This document shows, one piece after another, positions 25,422 through 33,257 of a stretch of 64,000 bases of DNA. The DNA is taken from contig NZ_JABFAM010000001.1 of the NCBI RefSeq assembly GCF_013623775.1, forward strand, positions 1 to 64,000, read 5' to 3'. Below the pieces are notes generated by a model. The model did not search any database. It was not told the origin of the DNA and saw only the letters and a list, made by a program, of their open reading frames with translations. This stretch comes from Rufibacter sp. XAAS-G3-1. GTDB lineage: Bacteria > Bacteroidota > Bacteroidia > Cytophagales > Hymenobacteraceae. A program made the position numbers and the translations under genes. Within the stretch, counting starts at the first letter, position 1. Each line of letters begins with the position of its first letter.

Positions 25422-26875
25422 TGGGAAAAGCAGACGGATTTTTGAAATACAACCGGGAGGTACCCGCCACCCGTGACCCCAAAGTACGGGTAAACGACTC
25501 CAACGAGATTTACCTGCCTTTTCCGGAAGAGAAGACCAAAATACAGGCGACCCGCTGCATGGACTGCGGCATTCCGTTCTGTCACAACGGCTGCCCATTG
25601 GGCAACCTGATTCCTGACTTCAACGATGCGGTCTCAGAAGGCGATTGGGAACGGGCGGTACGCGTGCTCTACAGTACCAATAACTTCCCGGAGTTCACCG
25701 GCCGTATCTGCCCCGCGCCCTGCGAGAGCAGCTGCGTGTTGTCCATCAACAAACCGGCCGTAGCCATTGAGCACATTGAGAAGGCAATTGCCGAAAAATC
25801 GTTTGAACTGGGATTGGTGAAGCCAAACCCACCGGTGCAGCGCACTGGCAAGAAAGTAGCCGTGGTAGGCTCCGGCCCTGCCGGACTGGCCGCCGCCGCT
25901 CAGTTGAACCAGGCAGGCCACAAAGTAACCGTCTATGAAAAAGACGAAAAAGCCGGTGGTTTGCTCCGTTACGGAATCCCAGATTTCAAGCTGGAAAAGT
26001 GGACGATTGACCGCCGGCTTGCTATTCTGGAAGCCGAGGGCATCAAGTTCAAGTACAACCGTACCATTGGGCAAGATACCACCCTTAAAAAGCTGTACCG
26101 GAAGTTTGATGCGGTGTTGCTCGCCATCGGGTCATCCAAACCGCGCGCTATAGCCATTCCGGGCAACCACCTCAAAGGCATCCATTTCGCGATGGATTAC
26201 CTGGGCTTGCAGAACCGCCGGGTGGATGGTGCACAGATTGCGCCGGAGCAGGACATCAACGCCCAAGGCAAGCACGTGCTGGTGATTGGCGGCGGTGATA
26301 CCGGCTCCGATTGCGTGGGCACGGCCAACCGTCAGTTCGCCAAATCTGTGACCCAACTGCAATACCGCTACATGCCCAGCTCAGAACGCCATCCGCACAA
26401 TCCCTGGCCCGAGGAACCGGTGACCCTTTCGTCCTCTTCTTCGCACGAAGAGGGCTGCGAGCGGAGTTGGGGCTGGCTCAACAAGGAGTTCATCGCCGAT
26501 GAAAACGGCCACGTGAAAGGCCTCCGCGTGGTGGAACTGGAATGGAAAAACCAGAGCGAGTACACTGAGAAACCGAACAGCGAGCGCATCTTGCCCTGTG
26601 ATTTGGCTCTGATTGCCATCGGCTACGAGCGCCCGGAACATGATGCGTTCACCTCCAGCTTCAAGTTTGAACTAGACAGACGCGGCAACTTCAAACTCAA
26701 CGATTGGCAAACCAACGTGCCCGGCGTGTTCTCCGCCGGTGACGCCTGCCGCGGACAATCATTGGTAGTCTGGGCCATCTCAGATGGCCGCGAGGCCGCC
26801 CGCGCGATGGACGTTTATTTGATGGGAAGCTCAGAGTTGCCGTCTAAGGAATTATCTAAGTACCAGCTGTTTTAG
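25421..26875 (+). CDS. gltD: Glutamate synthase small subunit
   Basis: Passes electrons from NADPH through FAD and iron-sulfur clusters to GltB. The 484-residue protein begins with the cluster-binding domain (RCMDCGIPFCHNGCPLGN and RICPAPCESSC). The FAD site is VAVVGSGPAGLAAAAQL, and YEKDEKAGGLLRYGIPDFKL is the classic GltD stretch. The NADPH site is VLVIGGGDTGSDCVG, and FSAGDACRGQSLVVWAI closes the FAD domain. It is coupled to gltB through a one-base stop/start overlap, so subunits should be made in fixed ratio. A terminator-like hairpin follows. Confidence 0.96.
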   Translation: MGKADGFLKYNREVPATRDPKVRVNDSNEIYLPFPEEKTKIQATRCMDCGIPFCHNGCPLGNLIPDFNDAVSEGDWERAVRVLYSTNNFPEFTGRICPAPCESSCVLSINKPAVAIEHIEKAIAEKSFELGLVKPNPPVQRTGKKVAVVGSGPAGLAAAAQLNQAGHKVTVYEKDEKAGGLLRYGIPDFKLEKWTIDRRLAILEAEGIKFKYNRTIGQDTTLKKLYRKFDAVLLAIGSSKPRAIAIPGNHLKGIHFAMDYLGLQNRRVDGAQIAPEQDINAQGKHVLVIGGGDTGSDCVGTANRQFAKSVTQLQYRYMPSSERHPHNPWPEEPVTLSSSSSHEEGCERSWGWLNKEFIADENGHVKGLRVVELEWKNQSEYTEKPNSERILPCDLALIAIGYERPEHDAFTSSFKFELDRRGNFKLNDWQTNVPGVFSAGDACRGQSLVVWAISDGREAARAMDVYLMGSSELPSKELSKYQLF

Positions 26876-26908
26876 GTGTGTATCAAGTAGCACGACATCC
26901 ATTTTGAG

Positions 26909-26948
26909 AAGTCCCGTTCTTGCCTGTCTGGTGAGGCGGGGCTTTTTG
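26909..26948 (+). terminator. Probable terminator of gltBD
   Basis: AAGTCCCG pairs with CGGGGCTT (one G-U), followed by TTTTTG; imperfect but well placed 34 nt after gltD. Confidence 0.5.
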
Positions 26949-26954
26949 TTTGGG

Positions 26955-27095
26955 TTCTGTTTCGGGGCTGTTTTGGTGAAAGTAGGGCAGAAACGGCCTT
27001 GGCATAGACACTCGTAGGTCTGAAGACCCTACGAGTTTTTTTGAGTGGTGGTATTGATTGGTTTTAAGGCTGATTTTCTGAAAACGTGGCAAAAC
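26955..27095. repeat. Two GTTTTAGGC-type palindromes with a CTCGTAG hairpin between
   Basis: Palindromes at about 26955-26995 and 27061-27095 (GTTTTAAGGCTGATTTTC/GAAAACGTGGCAAAAC). Between them ACTCGTAGGTCTGAAGACC and CTACGAG make a short hairpin followed by TTTTTTT (about 27009-27041), which could be a second terminator. Confidence 0.55.
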
Positions 27096-27103
27096 ACAGG
27101 AGC

Positions 27104-27174
27104 TCTATGGCGCGGGTTTACTTCCGTGACTTTCAACAACCTTAATAGGCACGGAAGTAAATCCGCGCCATAGT
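27104..27174. repeat. Long inverted repeat, TATGGCGC/TTCCGTGAC family
   Basis: CTATGGCGCGGGTTTACTTC with CGTG faces CACG with GAAGTAAATCCGCGCCATAG: 24 bp arms with one mismatch and about 23 nt between. A relative lies at 62327-62393. Confidence 0.7.
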
Positions 27175-27227
27175 TGGGAAAGAACATATTTATTGATCTT
27201 TCGCCATTCAACCGGTGGCTCCCGGCG

Positions 27228-27357
27228 AGTCTGGAGACTCGCTTCATCCCAGTCACAAGACTGGAGTCTCGCGCCAGTTAATTTTAACAGCCTGGTTTCG
27301 CTGTACCGCTAGCTCCAAAGACCTCGTAGTGCGCGCAGCTCCTACGAGTGTCTATGC
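27228..27357. repeat. Two short dispersed repeats (GAGACTCGC and CCTCGTAG families)
   Basis: GTCTGGAGACTCGCTTCATC and GACTGGAGTCTCGCGCCAG (27228-27280) recur near 39131 (inverted) and 56612. GACCTCGTAGTGCGC with TCCTACGAGTGTCT (27317-27357) recurs at 39064 (inverted), 56474 and 62165. Confidence 0.65.
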
Positions 27358-27382
27358 CAAGGCCGTTTTCAGCCTGTTTTCT

Positions 27383-27441
27383 CTAAAACGGTTCTACACC
27401 TGTGAGGTCTTGGAGACCTCACAGGTGTAGAACCGTTTTAG
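27383..27441. repeat. Perfect 28 bp stem, 3 nt loop
   Basis: CTAAAACGGTTCTACACCTG plus TGAGGTCT, loop TGG, then the exact reverse complement. It is flanked on both sides by GTTTTAGGC-type palindromes (27363-27391 and 27432-27471) that share its ends. The core word CCTGTGAGG...CCTCACAGG recurs at 51208. Confidence 0.85.
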
Positions 27442-27520
27442 GCCCCTTTTCCCTAAAACAGACCAGAAACGGATAGATGTACGGGTTTCCACGTAAAAGC
27501 GAAAGAACAAGGAAACTAAC

Positions 27521-28372
27521 ATGGAAACCAGAGAGAATTACTACCAAACCAACGGTATTCAACTTCACACCGTGGAATTGGGCCCAGCGGGGGGCCAGGT
27601 CATTCTGTTTCTGCACGGCTTCCCAGAGCATTGGTACGGCTGGAAAAACCAGTTAAACTTTTTCTCCCAGAAAGGTTGGCACGCCGTGGCTCCAGATCAG
27701 CGCGGCTATAACCTTAGTAGCAAACCCGAGGCGGTAAAATCCTACACCATTGACGAACTTACGAAGGACATCGCGGAGCTCATTCCACAGCTCACTGCAA
27801 AGAAAGTGGTGTTGGTGGGGCATGACTGGGGTGGAGCCGTCGCCTGGAATGTAGCGTTACACTATCCGCAGTTGTTGGAAAAGCTGGTCATCCTGAACAT
27901 GCCCCATCCGGCAGTCATCCATGAGCACCTGAGGCATAACCCGAAACAGATGCTGAGGAGTTGGTACACCGGCTTTTTCCAGATTCCGTGGGTGCCGGAG
28001 GCGGTAAACAGCATTCTTGACTTTAGGGTGTTGGAGAAAACCATGACCGGCTCGGCGTTGCCAGATACCTTCCGCCCCGAGGAACTGGAAACCTACAAAA
28101 AGGCCTGGGCGCAACCGGGTGCCATGGAAGCCATGATTAATTGGTACCGGGCCTACAAATACAACCCCATAGAAACAGACCACCAGATAGACGTTCCCAC
28201 CCTTATCCTTTGGGGAAAGCAGGACAAATTTCTGGGAACGGAGTTAGCGCTGCCCAGTATGGAGCAATGTACCAACGGTCAGCTGTTCTTTCTGGAAAAC
28301 GCTACCCATTGGCTGCACCATGAACAGCCGGAGAAAGCAAATGCCTGGATAGAAAATTTTCTAAGGGCTTAA
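27521..28372 (+). CDS. Alpha/beta hydrolase, epoxide-hydrolase-like
   Basis: A 283-residue alpha/beta hydrolase. The oxyanion motif is HGFPEHWYGW; the nucleophile elbow GHDWGG places Asp102 in the nucleophile position, as in epoxide hydrolases and haloalkane dehalogenases. HGFPE together with GHDWGG and the DQRGYNLSSKP loop favours epoxide hydrolase. The charge-relay region is PTLILWGKQDKFLG and the catalytic His is in NATHWLHHEQP. No signal peptide, so it is cytosolic. It is monocistronic and follows the 59 nt perfect hairpin. Likely role: opening of epoxides to diols; substrate unknown. Confidence 0.87.
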   Translation: METRENYYQTNGIQLHTVELGPAGGQVILFLHGFPEHWYGWKNQLNFFSQKGWHAVAPDQRGYNLSSKPEAVKSYTIDELTKDIAELIPQLTAKKVVLVGHDWGGAVAWNVALHYPQLLEKLVILNMPHPAVIHEHLRHNPKQMLRSWYTGFFQIPWVPEAVNSILDFRVLEKTMTGSALPDTFRPEELETYKKAWAQPGAMEAMINWYRAYKYNPIETDHQIDVPTLILWGKQDKFLGTELALPSMEQCTNGQLFFLENATHWLHHEQPEKANAWIENFLRA

Positions 28373-28406
28373 ACCGCTTTCACGCAAATTCCCAATAAAA
28401 CAAAAA

Positions 28407-28432
28407 GCCGCACCTCAAAGAAGTGCGGCCTT
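28407..28432. terminator. Bidirectional terminator between convergent genes
   Basis: GCCGCAC, loop, GTGCGGC with an A-run before and a T-run after, between the hydrolase (plus) and the DUF6600-like gene (minus). Confidence 0.75.
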
Positions 28433-28458
28433 TCCAGCATTCATTAAATCAAAACAGG

Positions 28459-29787
28459 TTAGTTTCTGCCGCCTCGGCTGGTTTGTCTTCCCGAGGAAGG
28501 TTCCTGGCGGGGAGCAGCCTGGTGTTGTTGGGCCGGGGCTTGTGACGGAGCAACTTCCGGGCGGCTCCTTTGCGGGTACTGCCCTTGTCCGCTTGGTTCT
28601 GGCCGGGGGCGGGGCTGCGTTTGTACCTGCGCTGGAGAAGACTCGGTTCTGCGGGGAGAATAGCTTCCTTCTGGACGTTGGCCGTACGTTTCAGCAGATG
28701 AACGGGAACGGGTTCCGGTAGAGTTGGCTTCGCGGGTGCGTTGCGGGTACTCCATTCTGCTTGAACGGGTTTGCGCAGGGTTTTCGCCCGGGGCGGAAGT
28801 AGTTCCTCTCACCCCTGCCCTTGTCCGGACGCCTTCCCCTGTTACGCTACGCTGCTCAGAAGATGACTCCAGGCTTGGGCGTGAGATAGAAGAATTCACT
28901 TCTGCAGTGGAGCGGTTACGGGTAGTACTGCTTTGCACCCCAGAACGGCTTGTGTTGGTGCTACGGTCGCTTCGGCCTACGGTACCATTGTTGGTGTCCG
29001 TGAAGCGGGAACGGTTGGTGCTGTTATCTCTGGCAATGACGCGGGTTGGTGCCTCCTCGCGGCGCGAGTTCACGTCTGGGCGGTAAATCCGCACGGAGTT
29101 CTCAGCCACGGAGGTTCTGCCGGGCCGGTTGTCTCGGTCTACGCGGTACACATTGACTTTGCGGTTGGTGGCCCGCTCTATGTCATGGGTTCTGGGCCCG
29201 TACACGTACTTGCGGTTATCGCGCTCGTAATAATTGTTGATGATAGTGGTGCTGTGGTAAATGTTCACCACCCGGGTTCTGGGCACGCAGTAACTGTACA
29301 CGCGCGGGCTGGTGATGTACATGACGGGCACAAAAATCCAACGGGCAGGGGCCATTACGATGGTTACTCTTGGCCCCATAGGAGCCCACCCGTAGTAGCC
29401 GCCGCCGTTGCGCCAGTCTACCCAGGCAGGGCCCCACTCAGAACCCGGAATCCAAAGCCAGCCTTCGTAATCGTCATAGATCCAACGGCCGTAGTGGAAA
29501 GGGGCCCAGCCCCAATCATAGTCAGAAACCCAGGTGTTGCCGTACTCGGTCATGACCCAGTGGCCGCGCGTACCGTACGGCTGAAATTCCCGCTCTACGT
29601 TGGGCGACCAGACATACCCATACTCGGCATCCTTGATCCAGCGACCGTAGGGGTCTAGTTCATCATAAAAGGTCTGGAAAGACACGCGGTCTCCCGGACG
29701 GGCCTGGGCCTCTGGGGCACTGAGCAGGCTGAAGGCCAGGAGGGCAATTCCCCCCAACGCCCACATACGTTGTAAAAAGGTTTTCAT
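28459..29787 (-). CDS. DUF6600-like secreted protein with disordered Arg/Ser/Pro tail
   Basis: A 442-residue exported protein. The start at ATG 29787 gives a signal peptide (MWALGGIALLAFSLLSAPEA, cleaved near AQA). Residues about 30-170 are rich in W, Y and G: LDPYGRWIKDAEYGYVWSPN, WVMTEYGNTWVSDYDWGWAP, FHYGRWIYDDYEGWLWIPG. This tryptophan-rich repeated pattern is that of the DUF6600 domain of Bacteroidota. From about residue 220 the protein is low-complexity (R, S, T, E, P, then Q/P near the end) and finishes GGRN. Function unknown; cell-surface or periplasmic location is likely. An upstream in-frame start would add 38 residues before the signal peptide, so was rejected. Confidence 0.75.
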   Translation of the reverse strand: MKTFLQRMWALGGIALLAFSLLSAPEAQARPGDRVSFQTFYDELDPYGRWIKDAEYGYVWSPNVEREFQPYGTRGHWVMTEYGNTWVSDYDWGWAPFHYGRWIYDDYEGWLWIPGSEWGPAWVDWRNGGGYYGWAPMGPRVTIVMAPARWIFVPVMYITSPRVYSYCVPRTRVVNIYHSTTIINNYYERDNRKYVYGPRTHDIERATNRKVNVYRVDRDNRPGRTSVAENSVRIYRPDVNSRREEAPTRVIARDNSTNRSRFTDTNNGTVGRSDRSTNTSRSGVQSSTTRNRSTAEVNSSISRPSLESSSEQRSVTGEGVRTRAGVRGTTSAPGENPAQTRSSRMEYPQRTREANSTGTRSRSSAETYGQRPEGSYSPRRTESSPAQVQTQPRPRPEPSGQGQYPQRSRPEVAPSQAPAQQHQAAPRQEPSSGRQTSRGGRN

Positions 29788-30098
29788 AAGAACGATATTT
29801 AAATTGGGCAGCAGCACGCAATAGCAGCACGTTTCCTGATCAATTTGGTGAAAAACAAGAAGAAACTTCGCTTGTCTCTCATAACCCAAAGACCTTGCCA
29901 AAATCTACTTTTTTCTATGTTTTAATAATTTAAAATACTGGGTTTAACCCTCTCATTATCAAAGCATGACCTATACCTGCGGCAATTCTTACCGGCACCC
30001 GCAAAGGAAGGAACACAGCCTTTGGATTATTCCTCTTTGAAAGTTCTTCTGTTTAGAAAATCCACCTCAGTTTTCACGCAGGCAAAAGGACTATTTAG
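29788..30098. other. Divergent promoter spacer
   Basis: Separates the minus-strand DUF6600-like gene from a plus-strand histidine kinase. AT-rich around 29890-29960; no repeat or small gene recognised. Confidence 0.4.
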
Positions 30099-30106
30099 TA
30101 CCTTTG
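30099..30106 (+). promoter_or_regulatory. -7 element of the histidine kinase gene
   Basis: TACCTTTG fits TAnnTTTG. It overlaps the furthest upstream possible start codon (TTG 30104), which therefore cannot be used; this decides a later start. Confidence 0.45.
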
Positions 30107-30169
30107 TGCATTGCTTTTGCCCTTCTCCCCCTGGTAATCGCTAGATTTTTACCAACTCCAGAGATAACG

Positions 30170-31498
30170 TTGAAATTTTACTTTTTTGATGCTCCGGCGC
30201 GTCTATCACTACAGGCGTTTAGGCAGGAGTATGTCTTGCAAAACCTTAAGAAACTCCGGCTGGCCGCTTATTTGGCTATGTCGGTTTCTGGTGGCATTGT
30301 GCTATTACCGGTGCTGTTTCCGGTGCTCAACCAAACACCCCATGCTACTTTCTTCCAGGCCGTGAATATTTTCCTGGTTATCGCTTCGGCCTGTATCCTG
30401 AACCTGGAACACTTTTTCCTTCACAGGAAGAAGCTTAAAACCAGACGCTGGCTGGCTCAGTTGCTGTGCCTTGGCTTCGGGTTTGCGTTTATTTCCTGCT
30501 GTCTGGGCATCACGTTCATTACGCAGTCTAATCCCAAAAACACACTCACCATGTACCTGCTAGGGCTGGTAACCGTGGCTTTTCTGTGGGACTTTGAGTA
30601 CCTGGAAACCTTGCTTTTGGTAGCCCTTACCTCTCTGGCTTTCACGTTGGTCATTCACTTTTCCTTCCTGAGCCCAGAGCAGGCAATCCTGAACCAGTGT
30701 GTTTCTTTGGTGATTCTGGTTTGCTTCTATTTTCTCTCCCGCATCATGTACAGCTACCGGGCAACGCATTTCATACAACTGAAGGAGATTGAGGCGAAGA
30801 GCCAGGAGGTGCAGAAAATAAGCCTGGGCAAATCAGAGATTCTGGGCGTAGTGGCGCACGACCTGAGAAGCCCTTTCAACAATATTGAGATGCTTACCTC
30901 TCTGCTCCAGAAAAAGAACCTGTCCCCCGAGCAGCAGCAGCAATACCTAGACCTGATTCTAGCCAGTTGCCAATCTTCCAAGGCCATCATCAACGATTTG
31001 CTGGTGGTGGCCCGGGAAGAGCTGGTGAATGAAATCCCGCTGGAGAAACTGGATCTCTGCGCGGTACTGCAGCACGTACATTTAGAGTGGCAGTCTCAGC
31101 TACAGGGCTCAAGGAACCTGCACCTTCAGCACCCACCGGTTCCGGTATATGCCAACCTGAACAAAGAACGCTTCTACCGGATTATGACCAACCTGCTCTC
31201 CAACGCCGTAAAGTTCACGCCCACCCATGGCACCATCAGCATCAAGGTACGGGAAGGCAAAAAGAACCTACACGTAGAAGTCACCGACGAAGGCATTGGC
31301 ATCCCAGAGAAAATCAGGCCGATCCTGTTTGACCGCTTCTCCCAAGCCCGAAGAAAAGGACTGCAAGGCGAAAGATCTACGGGCCTGGGGTTAAGCATTT
31401 GCCGGCAATTGGTAGAGCAGCACGGCGGCTCCATCAACGTGGCAAGCGAGGAGCGCAAAGGCACCACCTTCCATATTAGGTTACCTGCCGCCAGATAG
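30170..31498 (+). CDS. Membrane-bound sensor histidine kinase
   Basis: The N-terminal region (to about residue 190) has about six hydrophobic helices, e.g. LAAYLAMSVSGGIVLLPVLF, AQLLCLGFGFAFISCCLGI, ETLLLVALTSLAFTLVIHF and VSLVILVCFYFLSRIM. A HisKA domain follows with the phospho-His in VVAHDLRSPFNNIEMLTS, then HATPase boxes: N-box NLLSNAVKFTP, G1 VTDEGIGIP, F-box LFDRFSQA and G2 STGLGLSICRQLVEQHGG. No receiver or partner regulator is adjacent, so the cognate regulator is elsewhere. The start is uncertain: no ATG precedes the first helix; TTG 30170 (MKFYFFDAP) is preferred because the upstream TTG lies inside the promoter. Confidence 0.85.
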   Translation: MKFYFFDAPARLSLQAFRQEYVLQNLKKLRLAAYLAMSVSGGIVLLPVLFPVLNQTPHATFFQAVNIFLVIASACILNLEHFFLHRKKLKTRRWLAQLLCLGFGFAFISCCLGITFITQSNPKNTLTMYLLGLVTVAFLWDFEYLETLLLVALTSLAFTLVIHFSFLSPEQAILNQCVSLVILVCFYFLSRIMYSYRATHFIQLKEIEAKSQEVQKISLGKSEILGVVAHDLRSPFNNIEMLTSLLQKKNLSPEQQQQYLDLILASCQSSKAIINDLLVVAREELVNEIPLEKLDLCAVLQHVHLEWQSQLQGSRNLHLQHPPVPVYANLNKERFYRIMTNLLSNAVKFTPTHGTISIKVREGKKNLHVEVTDEGIGIPEKIRPILFDRFSQARRKGLQGERSTGLGLSICRQLVEQHGGSINVASEERKGTTFHIRLPAAR

Positions 31499-31546
31499 CT
31501 TTCTTCTTCCGGTAGATTTCAGACCTTTTGCTGCCAGAGGAAGAAC

Positions 31547-31584
31547 GCCTTTTAAGCCTGTTTTTCCAAAAACACCCCTAAAAC
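31547..31584. repeat. GTTTTAGGC-type palindrome
   Basis: CGCCTTTTAAGCCTGTTTTT facing AAAAACACCCCTAAAACG. Confidence 0.55.
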
Positions 31585-31616
31585 GAGCTGACGAACCACT
31601 TCTGTATTGAACCAGC

Positions 31617-31680
31617 TACCCAGAAATCCATTAAAAAGAGCAAGCCATATGGCTTGCTCTTTTTAATGGATTTCTGGGTA
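31617..31680. repeat. 64 bp perfect palindrome (terminator-like)
   Basis: Left arm TACCCAGAAATCCATTAAAA then AGAGCAAGCCAT; the right arm is its exact reverse complement with no spacer. The centre AAAAAGAGCAAGCC/GGCTTGCTCTTTTT has the form of a bidirectional terminator between the convergent kinase and DUF4890-like genes; it ends one base before the latter's stop codon. Confidence 0.9.
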
Positions 31681-31681
31681 C

Positions 31682-32203
31682 TTAGCCGTTGTGTTGCCTT
31701 CTGGCACGGGTTTCTTTTCCTTCTTCTCTGCCTTTGCGGTTACCACGCTCGGCTTGCATTTGCTTGCGCTCTTCCTCGTATTGGGCGTATTGCTTTTTGC
31801 TTACGATGCTCTTGAATTCTTTCTCCCAGGAAGCCTGAAGCTGTTGCATCTGCTGGCGTTGCTGACCATTCCGCTCCCCCCCGTTGCGCTGGCCTTTTTG
31901 CGCGTATTGGCCTTTGAAGCTTTCCAGTTGCTGGGCATGTTTCAGGTTGAGGGCCTGTACTTTTCTTTTCTGCGAACTGCTCAAGTCCAGTTTCTGGCTC
32001 AGCATCTCAGTGCGCTTGGAGGCTCTTTCCTCAGGTGAGATTTGGGCACGCTTTTCACCGCCCCGGCGGGCATCCCCTTTGTCATTTCTGCGTTGCTCTG
32101 TTCTGTTCTCAGAGTTTCTGCCCCGTTCTTGCGAACCGGTTTGCGCATAAGAAGTTCCAGCTACTGCTAAACCTAAGGCCATCATCACAAAATACTTTTT
32201 CAT
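31682..32203 (-). CDS. DUF4890/Spy-like periplasmic protein
   Basis: A 173-residue protein with a clean signal peptide (KKYFVMMALGLAVAGTSYAQ). The mature part is highly charged and basic. The segment ISPEERASKRTEMLSQKLDL followed by SSSQKRKVQALNLKHAQQLE and later FKSIVSKKQYAQYEEERKQM matches the DUF4890 pattern and resembles the helical LTxxQ modules of Spy/CpxP-type periplasmic chaperones and metal sensors. Function is otherwise unknown. Many Gln/Arg/Gly residues give low complexity between the helices. Confidence 0.75.
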   Translation of the reverse strand: MKKYFVMMALGLAVAGTSYAQTGSQERGRNSENRTEQRRNDKGDARRGGEKRAQISPEERASKRTEMLSQKLDLSSSQKRKVQALNLKHAQQLESFKGQYAQKGQRNGGERNGQQRQQMQQLQASWEKEFKSIVSKKQYAQYEEERKQMQAERGNRKGREEGKETRARRQHNG

Positions 32204-32372
32204 TTTGGGTAAGAATAAGGGTTTATGTTTTCTAGTTTTTCAGGCTGCTTTGGCCTGCTTGCTCTTCCATTGCAAAGCAGGTGCCAGAAATAGGCCAAAA
32301 ACCCCTGAATTCAGCCAAACGGACAAAGCCCAAGGTGAAACGGACAGAACTGGCCAACCAAACGGTCAATTA

Positions 32373-32409
32373 CATTTTAGGCTCCTTTTCAGAAAAGGAG
32401 CCTAAAACG
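32373..32409. repeat. GTTTTAGGC-type palindrome, perfect stem
   Basis: TTTTAGGCTCCTTTT, loop CAG, AAAAGGAGCCTAAAA: 15 bp perfect stem. Best-preserved short copy in the window. Confidence 0.8.
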
Positions 32410-32498
32410 AAAACCGCTTCTACTCTATAGTAAAAGCGGCTTTCTAAGCAAGGGAATGCACACTCCTTTTAAGAACATGAGGCAAGCGGCTACTTACC

Positions 32499-33257
32499 CT
32501 AGCGTGCCAGCCAGTTCAAAAACAGCGGGCTCTTGGCTTTACTCACAATAATTTCTTCCTGGAACGGAATGGTCAACGTCACGGAGAGCTTGCGCCCCAA
32601 ATACTGCGAGGCTTCTTTGATGGCTTTGTGATGGAGCAGGAACTGCCGGTTGGCCCTGAAGAATTGGTTTCCGCAGAGGGCTTCCATCTCTTCCATGGTC
32701 TGGTGGAGGGTGAACTTTTTCTGGCCGAAGGTGATGACGTGCGTGACCAGATTCTGCGAGTAACACACCGCTATCTGGTCTATGGGCAGCGGGATGATTT
32801 TATCTCTTTGGAACACCAACACCGTGCTGGGTTTCTGCACCTGCCGGTTATCTAATAGCTGCAACAACGCCTGGTAGTCTGGGGTTGCCGGGGCGAGGCT
32901 CTGCTGCAGTTGTCTGTATTTCTGCAGCGTTTTCTCAATAGTAGCCTTGCTGAAGGGTTTTAGAACGTAGTCAATGCCATTGGCCTTGAAAGCCTCTAAG
33001 GCATACTCGTTATAAGCGGTACAGAAGACCACCGGTTTGGTAATCTGCACCGCCTGGAAAATCTCAAAGCTCAGCCCATCACCCAACTGAATATCAGAGA
33101 AGATGAGGTCTGGGGCCGGGTTCTGCTGAAAGTACGCGATGGCCGCTTTCACTGAGGCCAGCACCGCCACTATGCGGGTGGAGGGTTCTACTTCTACCAG
33201 CGTATCTTCCAGGTCTTCGGCCGTAAGGGGCTCATCTTCAATGATGACAATATTCAT
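32499..33257 (-). CDS. LytTR family response regulator
   Basis: A 252-residue two-domain regulator. The receiver domain begins MNIVIIEDEPLTAEDLEDTL (acidic pocket E7/D8), carries the phospho-Asp in DLIFSDIQLGDG, the Thr/Ser-type switch VVFCTAYNEYAL and the Lys in DYVLKPFSKATIEKTL. The C-terminal LytTR DNA-binding domain includes DKIIPLPIDQIAVCYSQNLV, KKFTLHQTMEEMEAL and FFRANRQFLLHHKAI. Its ATG lies within the last 20 nt of the upstream kinase gene, so the pair is coupled. Such pairs in Bacteroidota commonly regulate envelope functions, but the target is unknown. Confidence 0.93.
   Translation of the reverse strand: MNIVIIEDEPLTAEDLEDTLVEVEPSTRIVAVLASVKAAIAYFQQNPAPDLIFSDIQLGDGLSFEIFQAVQITKPVVFCTAYNEYALEAFKANGIDYVLKPFSKATIEKTLQKYRQLQQSLAPATPDYQALLQLLDNRQVQKPSTVLVFQRDKIIPLPIDQIAVCYSQNLVTHVITFGQKKFTLHQTMEEMEALCGNQFFRANRQFLLHHKAIKEASQYLGRKLSVTLTIPFQEEIIVSKAKSPLFLNWLAR

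Noticed and set aside
27004-27471. CRISPR array
   Set aside because: The dense repeats at 27.0-27.5 kb are different palindromes with irregular spacing, not one direct repeat with spacers, and no cas gene is present.
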